Assembly (NCBI RefSeq): GCF_000013645.1
Contig: NC_007953.1
Span: 868,001 to 932,000, forward strand
Direction: 5' to 3'
Length of the DNA: 64,000 bases
DNA from: Paraburkholderia xenovorans LB400
GTDB taxonomy: Bacteria > Pseudomonadota > Gammaproteobacteria > Burkholderiales > Burkholderiaceae
Shown: in pieces, positions 44,667 to 52,502 of the stretch
Numbering within the stretch: the first letter of the stretch is position 1
How the letters are laid out: each line of letters begins with the position of its first letter
Translations under genes and position numbers: made by a program
Notes under the pieces: generated by a model
The model's database searches: none
Told to the model about the DNA's origin: nothing
The model's input: only the letters and a program-made list of their open reading frames with translations

Positions 44667-45563
44667 ATGAGCAAATCCTGTGGTGGCGCCTGTGGCGGTG
44701 ATGCAACGTCCGCAGCGGATACCGATATACAGGCCTCCTCCGAGGCGCCAGGGAGATGGGTCAGTGTTTATGCCGTGCCGAAGATGGACTGTCCATCAGA
44801 AGAACGAATGATTCGCCTAGCCCTGAACGGCTTTGAGGAGATTCGGGCGCTGTCCTTCGACTTGTCGAACCGCCGGCTGAAGGTCGTGCATGACGGCGAG
44901 GTCGAGCCCGTCACCTCGAAACTGAAGACCTTGGGGCTAGGCGCCTCGCTTCAGGAAACCGTCGCTGCAAATCCGGAGACCATCAAGGCCGCCGAGTTTT
45001 CGGCAGCTTCTGCTAAGCAAGAATCCGGGACCCTGCGCTGGTTGCTCGGCATCAATGCACTTCTGTTCGTGGTGGAAATGACTGCCGGTCTGATCGCCCA
45101 GTCCACCGGCCTGATTGGAGAATCCCTGGACAATTTTGCCGATGCGGCGGTGTACGGGCTTGCCCTTTATGCGGTTGGACATAGCGTGAAAATGCAGGTA
45201 CGTGCCGCGCATCTTGCTGGTGTACTGCAACTGATCTTGGCTGTGGGCGTGCTCGTAGAGGTGGTGAGACGCTTTGTATTCGGTAGTGAGCCTGAATCGC
45301 TGGTGATGATGGCTATCGCATTCGTCGCATTGATTGCCAATACCAGTTGTCTGCTGCTCATATCCAAACATCGGGAAGGCGGGGCGCACATGAAGGCAAG
45401 CTGGATATTCTCGGCCAACGACGTGGTGATCAACCTGGGGGTCATCACCGCCGGCGCCCTGGTCGCGTGGACCGGTTCCAATTATCCGGATCTGATTATC
45501 GGCACCATCGCGGGGGGCATTGTACTTAACGGTGCCAGACGCATTTTGGCGTTGAAGGGTTAA
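44667..45563 (+). CDS. CDF-family cation efflux protein (CzcD-like)
   Basis: 298-residue inner-membrane transporter that exports divalent metal ions. The N-terminus is Cys-rich (SCGGACGGD), followed by a small HMA-like domain with the metal motif KMDCPSEE. The membrane domain starts near residue 125, with INALLFVVEMTAGLIAQSTG and the cation-site pattern SLDNFADA, then SANDVVINLGVI later. Use of DNFAD and NDVV in place of the usual HxxxD sites is the form I recall for transporters of lspA-linked metal elements. GGAG precedes the start at 44667. The metal is not identified by sequence alone. Confidence 0.88.
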   Translation: MSKSCGGACGGDATSAADTDIQASSEAPGRWVSVYAVPKMDCPSEERMIRLALNGFEEIRALSFDLSNRRLKVVHDGEVEPVTSKLKTLGLGASLQETVAANPETIKAAEFSAASAKQESGTLRWLLGINALLFVVEMTAGLIAQSTGLIGESLDNFADAAVYGLALYAVGHSVKMQVRAAHLAGVLQLILAVGVLVEVVRRFVFGSEPESLVMMAIAFVALIANTSCLLLISKHREGGAHMKASWIFSANDVVINLGVITAGALVAWTGSNYPDLIIGTIAGGIVLNGARRILALKG

Positions 45564-45566
45564 ATA

Positions 45567-46079
45567 ATGCTCATTATTGGCAAAAAGCTCTCGCCGTATG
45601 CCCTATTGTCCATATCGGGCCTGCTGGCAGCGTCTGATCAGGCTGTAAAGTGGCTGGTGCAGCAATCAATGGCCTATGGCGAGTATGTTTCGGTGACCCC
45701 GTTCTTTAACTGGGTGCACCTATGGAACACCGGTGCCGCATTCAGTCTTTTTGCGAATGGTGGAGGCTGGCAGCGCTACTTTTTTATCGGAATCGCGGTA
45801 GTGGTCTCGATTTTTCTGATCAAGCTGATCCTTGAAAATCGTCATAAAGGAGAAGCCATCGCTTACAGTCTTATCCTCGGTGGCGCCATGGGCAACCTGA
45901 TTGACCGGGTCTTTCGCGGCTATGTTGTGGATTCCTTTGATTTCTATTGGCGAGACTGGCATTGGCCGGCCTTCAACCTGGCTGATATTGCAATTGTCCT
46001 CGGTGCCTTACTTTTCGTTTCCAGCAGCTTGTTGGGTAAAAAAGCAAACACCAATGCCGAGCCGGATGGATCTGACTGA
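45567..46079 (+). CDS. lspA: Lipoprotein signal peptidase (signal peptidase II)
   Basis: 170-residue membrane protease that cuts prolipoprotein signal peptides. It has four hydrophobic helices, the first catalytic Asp in GGAMGNLIDRVFRGYVVD and the second in AFNLADIAIVLG. It starts 3 bp after the CDF stop, so it is co-transcribed. This is a mobile extra copy, typical of Tn/IS elements that carry metal efflux genes; the chromosomal lspA is elsewhere. Confidence 0.95.
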   Translation: MLIIGKKLSPYALLSISGLLAASDQAVKWLVQQSMAYGEYVSVTPFFNWVHLWNTGAAFSLFANGGGWQRYFFIGIAVVVSIFLIKLILENRHKGEAIAYSLILGGAMGNLIDRVFRGYVVDSFDFYWRDWHWPAFNLADIAIVLGALLFVSSSLLGKKANTNAEPDGSD

Positions 46080-46100
46080 CACCTACGCCTATACAACACC

Positions 46101-47390
46101 ATGACCGAACTTCCCGACAACATCCTTCACCTGCCGCAATACCAAGTACTGGGCTGCAAATCAACCGACGACGAAATGCACTTCCAGGTGGACGTGCCCG
46201 ATCCCATCGCCTGCGAGGAATGCGGCGTGCAGGGTGAGTTCGTACGGTTCGGCAAGCGTGACGTTCCCTATCGTGATCTGCCCATCCACGGCAAGCGGGT
46301 CACTCTCTGGGTGGTCCGCCGCCGATACACCTGCCGGGCCTGCAAGACAACATTCAGGCCCCAGCTACCGGAGATGGTGGACGGATTCCGTATGACACTG
46401 CGGCTGCATGAGTACGTGGAGAAGGAATCCTTCAACCACCCCTACACCTTTGTGGCGGCACAGACCGGCCTGGACGAGAAGACGGTGCGCGACATCTTCA
46501 ACGCCCGCGCCGAGTTCCTGGGGCGCTGGCACCGCTTCGAGACGCCCCGCATCCTGGGCATTGACGAGCTATACCTGAACAAGCGCTACCGCTGCATTCT
46601 GACCAACATTGAGGAGCGAACCCTGCTCGACCTGCTGGCCACCCGCCGCCAGGACGTGGTGACCAACTACCTGATGAAGCTGAAAGACCGGCAGAAGGTC
46701 GAGATCGTCAGCATGGACATGTGGAACCCCTACCGGGCAGCGGTCAAGGCTGTGCTGCCCCAGGCCCGTATCGTGGTCGATAAGTTCCATGTGGTGCGCA
46801 TGGCCAACGATGCCCTAGAGAGAGTGCGCAAGGGCCTCAGAAAGGAGCTGAAACCGTCCCAGAGCCGGACTCTCAAGGGAGACCGGAAAATCCTGCTGAA
46901 ACGCGCTCACGAAGTCTCAGACCGGGAGCGCCTCATCATGGAGACCTGGACAGGCGCGTTCCCGCAACTGCTGGCCGCCTACGAGCACAAGGAGCGCTTC
47001 TACGGCATCTGGGACGCCACCACACGGCTCCAGGCAGAAGCCGCCCTGGACGAGTGGATAGCCACCATCCCGAAGGGCCAAAAGGAAGTCTGGAGCGATC
47101 TGGTCAGGGCAGTGGGAAACTGGCGCGAAGAGACCATGACCTACTTCGAGACGGACATGCCCGTCACCAACGCTTACACGGAGTCCATCAACCGACTGGC
47201 CAAGGACAAGAACCGTGAAGGGCGCGGTTACTCCTTCGAGGTGATGCGGGCACGAATGCTCTACACCACGAAGCACAAGAAGAAGGCACCGACTGCGAAG
47301 GTCTCTCCTTTCTACAAGAAAACCATCGGTTACGGACTGCCGGACTTCGCAGAGGAACTCAACTACGGAGTCGATCTATCAACCATCTGA
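46101..47390 (+). CDS. tnpA: ISL3-family transposase
   Basis: 429-residue transposase. The N-terminal zinc finger uses CEECGVQGEF and CRACKTTF, a helix-turn-helix-like region follows, and the DDE catalytic domain includes ILGIDELYLNKRYRCILTN, VSMDMWNPYRAAVKAVLPQARIVVDKFHVV and, near the end, TNAYTESINRLAKDKNREGRGYSFEVMR. It is complete and ends 34 bp before the right inverted repeat, so it is probably active. Confidence 0.95.
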   Translation: MTELPDNILHLPQYQVLGCKSTDDEMHFQVDVPDPIACEECGVQGEFVRFGKRDVPYRDLPIHGKRVTLWVVRRRYTCRACKTTFRPQLPEMVDGFRMTLRLHEYVEKESFNHPYTFVAAQTGLDEKTVRDIFNARAEFLGRWHRFETPRILGIDELYLNKRYRCILTNIEERTLLDLLATRRQDVVTNYLMKLKDRQKVEIVSMDMWNPYRAAVKAVLPQARIVVDKFHVVRMANDALERVRKGLRKELKPSQSRTLKGDRKILLKRAHEVSDRERLIMETWTGAFPQLLAAYEHKERFYGIWDATTRLQAEAALDEWIATIPKGQKEVWSDLVRAVGNWREETMTYFETDMPVTNAYTESINRLAKDKNREGRGYSFEVMRARMLYTTKHKKKAPTAKVSPFYKKTIGYGLPDFAEELNYGVDLSTI

Positions 47391-47424
47391 GGGTGGTATC
47401 AGATTGATGGGGTGAAGGTGCCCC

Positions 47425-47448
47425 ATCAACCATTAAATCCGTATACCC
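47425..47448 (-). repeat. Right terminal inverted repeat of the ISPpu12-like element
   Basis: 24 bp; read on the minus strand it begins GGGTATACGG and ends ATGGTTGAT. Confidence 0.92.
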
Positions 47449-47456
47449 CATTATGG
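47449..47456. repeat. Right copy of the 8-bp target duplication
   Basis: CATTATGG, identical to 44069-44076. Confidence 0.93.
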
Positions 47457-47907
47457 TCACCAGCGAAAGTCGGCGCGCCTTGGGCGAAAACTCGGCCGTC
47501 AATGTCACGGCGTTGGGCGCGGCGCCTCCCAGTCCAATGCCCGCGACGAGGCGCAATGCAGTCAGTTGGGTAACATCATGGGCAAGCAGCGTAAGCAGCG
47601 TTGCCGCCGCGAATACGAGTACCGATGCCAGCACCACTGGACGACGTCCATAGCGGTCGGCCAACGGCCCGAACACCAGCGCACCCAACGTGAGGCCGAT
47701 CAGGCCCGAGACGAAGATCGGCGCGAGTTGCTGGGCGGAAAGTCTCCATTCATGCCGCACAGAAGGCGCGATATACGCGGCAAGACCGAGGTCGATACCG
47801 TCGATGGCCACGATCAGAAAGCAGAGCAATATCGTGCGAATCTGAAACCGCGAGAGCGGCACCGAGTCGATGAAATCCTGTATGTCCACAGGACGGTGCG
47901 CCGTCAT
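47449..47907 (-). pseudogene. MFS aromatic-acid transporter, N-terminal part (split by IS)
   Basis: Encodes residues 1-153 of the interrupted symporter. It has an N-terminal cytoplasmic leader, the first membrane helix with IVAIDGIDLGLAAYI (the D-G-D pattern of the AAHS family), the loop GPLADRYGRRPVV between helices 2 and 3, and the helix-4 region RLVAGIGLGGAAPNAVTLTAEF. The start at 47907 has a strong Shine-Dalgarno (GAGGAGA). The open frame runs a short way into the element before stopping, so a fusion stub could be made, but no working transporter. Confidence 0.92.
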
Positions 47908-48189
47908 GTTGTCTCCTCGATTATTAATTAAAATCCTGAATACGAATGCCGAATCGAAGTCTATCCAGGGGCAAGCACAATAGGAAGCCACCCGCAGGGA
48001 AATCGATTGTTGCCCGATCGCGAAAAATCGGCGAGGCGGCATGAAGCGAATCTCCGCAATTGCCAAGCCGCTTATGGGTTTCTGATTACATTTTGCCGAC
48101 AACTGGCGTCGCGCCCTTCGGAAATCGGAGACATCACCGGACCGCCGCCAGGATAGTTCAGGCTATCGGTCCAGCTTGACCGCCCGATA
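47908..48189. other. Upstream region of the interrupted MFS gene
   Basis: About 280 bp that must contain the MFS operon promoter. I found no gene and no clear operator dyad. Confidence 0.35.
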
Positions 48190-48420
48190 CAGTCAGCCTT
48201 CGTCGGTCCGGATGGGATGTGCGGGCCGAACACCTGATTGGGTCAGGCCGGCGGGGAGTTGCGGTTGAACATATTCGGCGCGACCGGCAGCTTGTGCCGG
48301 GACCGGCTGTCGCGGATAACGGCGTTTGTGGCGGGCTCGGGTACCGTTGGAGTTTATCAGCCGCTCTACCCGCGCCTTGCTGGCGGGAAGGCCGCGAGAG
48401 CGAACCTCTTCGGTCATTCA
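48190..48420 (-). mobile_element. IS3-family transposase (OrfB) remnant
   Basis: Reading leftward, LRSRGL-type sequence RSRGLPASKARVERLINSNG and ARHKRRY match the N-terminal segment of IS3-group OrfB. After a frameshift, pieces equivalent to KLPVAPNxxNRxF, PNQVW and IRTDEG follow. Only about 75 residues remain, with no DDE residues, so this is a dead fragment. Confidence 0.75.
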
Positions 48421-48424
48421 TGCG

Positions 48425-48624
48425 GACCCTGCACGCCGTGCGGCAATGCGAGCGCGATCGCGAGTCGGGCAATGTCCGGATGAAACCGGCCAGCTCGCGC
48501 GCTACGGTAACGACTGCGATGTTGACATTCTTGCCGCGGGAATCAGCGAAGGCGCACAGACCCTACTCTGGAAGCCGCGCTCCGCCCGTTGCCGGTACAG
48601 CCCGTAGCTGCACGGGCCAGCCTC
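48425..48624 (-). mobile_element. IS110-family transposase remnant with internal deletion
   Basis: Reading leftward, EAGPCSYGLYRQ and GFQSRVCAPSLIP are from the N-terminal DEDD domain of IS110 transposases. At about 48541 the sequence jumps, in another frame, to RGKNVNIAVVTVARELAGFI, which belongs to the extreme C-terminus. The roughly 250 residues between are deleted. It abuts the IS3 remnant and the end of the PaaH-like gene. Confidence 0.75.
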
Positions 48625-48681
48625 ATCATCACCCGCGCGTGTGACGTCGGAGATTATCGGTATCAACTTCGAACCGGTCGC

Positions 48682-50250
48682 TCATGATTCAGTCCCCATC
48701 GCTTGCTCCCAGATGCGTCGGCGCAGCAGCAAACTCGCACGGTATCGCTCACCGCGATACAGCGCATCAAGATGATCGAGCAGGTTACACACTGTCGGCG
48801 CTCCGAGCTTCTCAAGCCATTCGAACGGCCCCAACGGATAGTTGGTACCGAGCTTCATGGCGGTATCAGTTGAGGCTTCGTCGCACACACCCTGTTGCAC
48901 GGCGTCTGCGGCCTCATTGGCGAGCATGGCGACCGTTCGCGCTACGACCATTCCCGGCGCATCGCCGATTTGAATCGGCTTGCGGCCCGCCGTCTCGAGG
49001 AGATTGCACACAACCGCGCGTTGCTGTTCTCCGCAACTGGGCGCAAACGCGACGCAAAGCGGGCCGGCGTCGTCACGGAGGATAAGGTCAATGACGGCGA
49101 CATGGCGGTGACCAGATTGTGCAGCGATCTGTGCGGCAGGACGGCCGTCCGTTACGCAAATTAGCGTATCGCCAGCAAGCAGCGTGTCCTTCATCAATAT
49201 ATTGTCGGTACGCCCCAGTGAGGCACCGGCGGGATCGGCATATTCGACGTCCCATCCCTCGCCGGACAGTTCAGCGCCTAGCGTTGCAATGGTGAAGCTG
49301 TCACCGGACACGCTCACGCACGGTGGGTCGGTATCGACCTGTGCGGGCATCGCAGCAGCTTCTGCCAGGGGTTCCGCCGGGTAATCATGGAAACCTCGCC
49401 CGCTCTTGCGGCCCAGCAAGCCACCATCTACCAGTTCTCGCTGGACGATGGATGGGGTATAGCGCCGGTCAAAAAAGCTGGCCGCAAACATCGACTCGGT
49501 CACCGAGAAATTGACGTCGTGACCGATCAGGTCCATCAACTCACAAGGGCCCATCCGGAAGCCCGCGGCACGCAGCGCAGCGTCGATTTGCGACGGCGTC
49601 GCATATTGATCCTGCAGCAGAAGCAGCGCTTCCGCGTAGAACGGCCTGGCAATGCGGTTGACCACAAAACCCGGAGTGGAGCGTGCGTGGATCGGCACCT
49701 TGCCCCAACGCACCGCCAGATCGGCCACCGCGTGCGCAACAGCGCTGTCGGTCGCCGCGCCGGAGACGACTTCGACGAGTTTCATGACAGGCACCGGGTT
49801 GAAAAAATGCATCCCGACGAGCCGTTGCGGCAAGCGCAGATCACGACCTAACGCGGTAACGGAAATCGATGATGTATTGGACGCAAGGATCGTCCGGTCA
49901 GCCACGAGACTCTCGAGTTGCGCAAGCAGTTCACGCTTGGCGTCGAGACGTTCAACAATTGCTTCAATCACAATACCGGCTTCGCTGACGGCGGCAATAG
50001 CATCGACAGGCTCGATTCGCGCAACCAGGGCCCTGGCATCAGTGGAATCGAGTTTTCCCGCGTCGACCCGCTTTTTCAGATCAGCGTTGAGCTTATCCAG
50101 TGCCTGCGCCGCAGCGCCGCTCCTCGCGTCGAAGAGCAGGACCCGATGTCCGGCTGCTGCTGCGATCTGCGCAATGCCTGCGCCCATTGTCCCGGCGCCG
50201 ATAATGCCAACCGCCGCGTCATTCCTCAGCCCGGAAGCGTCCCGATTCAT
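48682..50250 (-). CDS. paaH: 3-hydroxyacyl-CoA dehydrogenase (PaaH-like)
   Basis: NAD-dependent oxidation of a 3-hydroxyacyl-CoA, here most likely 3-hydroxyadipyl-CoA to 3-oxoadipyl-CoA. The 522-residue product has the cofactor motif VGIIGAGTMGAGIAQIAA, the catalytic His in VGMHFFNPVPVMKLVEVV, and the C-terminal 3HCDH domain twice (GFVVNRIARPFYAEA and a second, weaker PGMVVARTVAMLANEA). This two-repeat form of about 500 residues is typical of PaaH/PaaC. It overlaps the upstream hydratase gene by 4 bp. It would complete the box pathway after BoxD. Confidence 0.92.
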   Translation of the reverse strand: MNRDASGLRNDAAVGIIGAGTMGAGIAQIAAAAGHRVLLFDARSGAAAQALDKLNADLKKRVDAGKLDSTDARALVARIEPVDAIAAVSEAGIVIEAIVERLDAKRELLAQLESLVADRTILASNTSSISVTALGRDLRLPQRLVGMHFFNPVPVMKLVEVVSGAATDSAVAHAVADLAVRWGKVPIHARSTPGFVVNRIARPFYAEALLLLQDQYATPSQIDAALRAAGFRMGPCELMDLIGHDVNFSVTESMFAASFFDRRYTPSIVQRELVDGGLLGRKSGRGFHDYPAEPLAEAAAMPAQVDTDPPCVSVSGDSFTIATLGAELSGEGWDVEYADPAGASLGRTDNILMKDTLLAGDTLICVTDGRPAAQIAAQSGHRHVAVIDLILRDDAGPLCVAFAPSCGEQQRAVVCNLLETAGRKPIQIGDAPGMVVARTVAMLANEAADAVQQGVCDEASTDTAMKLGTNYPLGPFEWLEKLGAPTVCNLLDHLDALYRGERYRASLLLRRRIWEQAMGTES

Positions 50251-51074
50251 TTGACACTCCAGGCTGCGGGCCGTTTGTCAAAAAATGCGGAGAACCCCTC
50301 TTTCGCCTCTTCCGTGGAACGGACCCGGGCGATGGTCGCCGCGGTGAGATCTGTGACGTTCCCGTCAATCGGACGGCCAGCGATATCGCCGAACAAGGTC
50401 TTTATTTCCTGCAATGCAGTCGGACCATTTCCCGTCAGCCCGGACACAACCTTCTGCACCTGCCCGTCCAATCCTTCGCTCGTGGTTACATAGTGAACGA
50501 GACCCAGGTCGCGCGCCTCGGCCGCGTCAATCAGCGATGCGGTAAGTGCAAGACGTCTCGCCTGCCGCACACCGACCGCCTCAATCAGGTATGGCCCAAT
50601 CACAGCGGGCAGAATCCCAAAACGCGCCTCGGTGACAGCAAAGCGGGCCTGCTCGCTCGCAACCACAATGTCGCAGACGCAGATCAGGCCCACGCCACCG
50701 CCAAACGCCCCGCCCTGCACCCGCGCGACAATAGGCCTGGAACATGCATGAAGCGCCTGCATCATGCTGGCGAATCGCCGTGCATCCTGGATGTTCGCAT
50801 CGGCACGGTTAGCGCTCGCCCGTTTCATCCAGTTGAGGTCCGCGCCGGCACAAAACACGTTGCCGGCCGACGCAAGTACGATCACCCGGACGCCGTCGTG
50901 CGAACCCAGTTGCAGAAAGCAGCGCGTCAACTCCTCGATCATCGCCTCGTTGAACGCGTTATGCACGTCGGGGCGGTTTAGCGTAACGCGGGCGACACCC
51001 GTCTCGTCGACAACGCAATCAAGGGTCGCGAAGTTGTCGTCAAATGTGTTCTTTTCAGTCACCGGGATTTCCAT
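50247..51074 (-). CDS. Enoyl-CoA hydratase (crotonase family)
   Basis: 275-residue crotonase. The oxyanion-hole segment is SAGNVFCAGADLNWMKR and the second is RVQGGAFGGGVGLICVCDIVV. The catalytic Glu in VTEARFGILPAVIGPY is present, while the first Glu position (GGGVGL) is Gly. Residues near the C-terminus fit methylglutaconyl- or dehydroadipyl-CoA hydratases. It lies between boxA and the PaaH-like gene, so hydration of 2,3-dehydroadipyl-CoA is the likely role. A GTG at 51062 is an alternative start. Confidence 0.88.
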   Translation of the reverse strand: MEIPVTEKNTFDDNFATLDCVVDETGVARVTLNRPDVHNAFNEAMIEELTRCFLQLGSHDGVRVIVLASAGNVFCAGADLNWMKRASANRADANIQDARRFASMMQALHACSRPIVARVQGGAFGGGVGLICVCDIVVASEQARFAVTEARFGILPAVIGPYLIEAVGVRQARRLALTASLIDAAEARDLGLVHYVTTSEGLDGQVQKVVSGLTGNGPTALQEIKTLFGDIAGRPIDGNVTDLTAATIARVRSTEEAKEGFSAFFDKRPAAWSVK

Positions 51075-51170
51075 TCGCTTACGGCGGCAACCTGTCGTGC
51101 CGTCCCTTACACCAACCGGGCAATGCGGCCGTCAGAATCAACTGCGGCACCCGGTTGGCACTCGCGTCAA

Positions 51171-52415
51171 TCAATATGTTTCAAGATGCAGACGCCCTTC
51201 GCGCCTCAGGCGCGGCCAAAGCGTCGCCCAGTCGAGACCGTTCCGTTCCGCAATCTCCTGCAGCGCCTGCAGCACGCCGTCCTCCATGCCCTTCAGGCCG
51301 CAAACGTAGATGTACGTGCCGTCGCTCTTCAGCAACTGTGCGATATCAACCGCTCGCTCGCGCATCGCGTCCTGCACATAGCGCTTCGGCTGTCCGGGCG
51401 TGCGGGAAAACGCAAGGTTCGTATCGATGAAGTCCTTCGGTAAATTGGTCAGAGGTCCGAAGTACGGTAACTCTTCTTTCGTGCGCGCTCCGAAGAACAG
51501 CATCAGCTTGCCAGTCGCACCCTTCAGGCGCCGGCGCCGGCGGTATTCCGTCATGGCGCGCATGGGCGCCGAGCCCGTACCGGTGCAGATCATCAGCAGA
51601 TGAGAGTCCGGGTGGTTCGGCATCAGGAAGGTGCTGCCGAATGGCCCAATCACGGTAACCTTGTCGCCCTTTTTCAGGTCGCACAGGTAATTCGAGCACA
51701 CGCCGTCGGTCGCATTGTCCTGATAGTCACGCGTGACGCGTTTGACTGTCAGCGATACATTGTTATAGCGGGGACGCTCGCCATCGCGTGGACTGGCGAG
51801 CGAATACTGGCGCGCGTGATGTGGCTTGCCGTCCTTCGTGGTGCCCGGCGGCAGAATCCCGATCGACTGTCCTTCAAGCACGGGAAACGGCAAGGTGCCG
51901 AAATCCAGCACGATATGATGGATGTCACTGTCGGCCAATTCGTCGGTAAGACGGTAATTGCCCACGACCGTCGCCGTAGTCGGCGCCTTGTGCGTATACA
52001 GGTTCACGTAGGGCTTCGCCGCCGACCACGGCGGCACGGTCGAGCCGCGCGCAGCATCGACTTCGATGCCACTCGCTGTTTCGCCCGTTTCGTCGTCCCC
52101 GTTTGCTTGCGCTGTCGCATCAAGCGCGGCGTTCGCGGTCGTGTTCTGCGCCGGCAGCTCGTCCCAGCTGAACTGCTCGTCGATGCTATACGCGTCGGCC
52201 TTGAGCACGGTACGCCAGTTGTCGATGGCGCCGGTGGGGCACGGCGACACGCATGCCATGCAGCCATTGCACACGTCCGCCTTCACGACGTAGTTGTTAT
52301 CGTCATGCGTAATCGCGTCGATCGGACAGGTCTCTTCGCAGGTGTTGCAGCGAATACAGATTTCCGGGTCGATCAGATGCTGCCTGAGCACTTCTATTGG
52401 AACTGGAGCATTCAT
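51171..52415 (-). CDS. boxA: Benzoyl-CoA 2,3-epoxidase reductase subunit BoxA
   Basis: NADPH-dependent iron-sulfur flavoprotein that delivers electrons to BoxB. The 414 residues include two [4Fe-4S] motifs near the N-terminus (CIRCNTCEETCP and CNGCMACVSPCP), a spacer, and a ferredoxin-NADP-reductase module (FAD motif ARQYSLASP, nucleotide motif MICTGTGSAPMRAM, C-terminal YIYVCGLKGMEDGV). GGGAGAG precedes the start. It follows boxB by 87 bp. Confidence 0.96.
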   Translation of the reverse strand: MNAPVPIEVLRQHLIDPEICIRCNTCEETCPIDAITHDDNNYVVKADVCNGCMACVSPCPTGAIDNWRTVLKADAYSIDEQFSWDELPAQNTTANAALDATAQANGDDETGETASGIEVDAARGSTVPPWSAAKPYVNLYTHKAPTTATVVGNYRLTDELADSDIHHIVLDFGTLPFPVLEGQSIGILPPGTTKDGKPHHARQYSLASPRDGERPRYNNVSLTVKRVTRDYQDNATDGVCSNYLCDLKKGDKVTVIGPFGSTFLMPNHPDSHLLMICTGTGSAPMRAMTEYRRRRRLKGATGKLMLFFGARTKEELPYFGPLTNLPKDFIDTNLAFSRTPGQPKRYVQDAMRERAVDIAQLLKSDGTYIYVCGLKGMEDGVLQALQEIAERNGLDWATLWPRLRREGRLHLETY

Positions 52416-52502
52416 GGTTGTCTCTCCCTGCGTCCGGTCCCGCTGCCTGAACGCTCAGCGTGGCCGGACGCCTGATATGGCGCAGATACGGCTTTGGCCA
52501 GA

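Larger units (their letters stand above)
44077..47448. mobile_element. ISPpu12-like insertion element (ISL3 family), complete
   Basis: 3372-bp element with 24-bp terminal inverted repeats (44077-44100 and 47425-47448; 21 of 24 positions match) and an 8-bp target duplication. Gene content is merR (leftward), then CDF transporter, lspA and tnpA (rightward). That set, the ISL3-type transposase, the 24-bp ends, the 8-bp duplication and the length agree with what I recall of ISPpu12 from Pseudomonas putida. Lower GC than the surroundings, intact genes and perfect duplications point to recent arrival. It interrupts the MFS transporter gene in frame. Confidence 0.93.

Noticed and set aside
48486..48743. 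Reading the 48.4-48.7 kb frames as a regulatory protein gene
   Set aside because: The matches are pieces of IS110 and IS3 transposases in changing frames, so a remnant explains them better.
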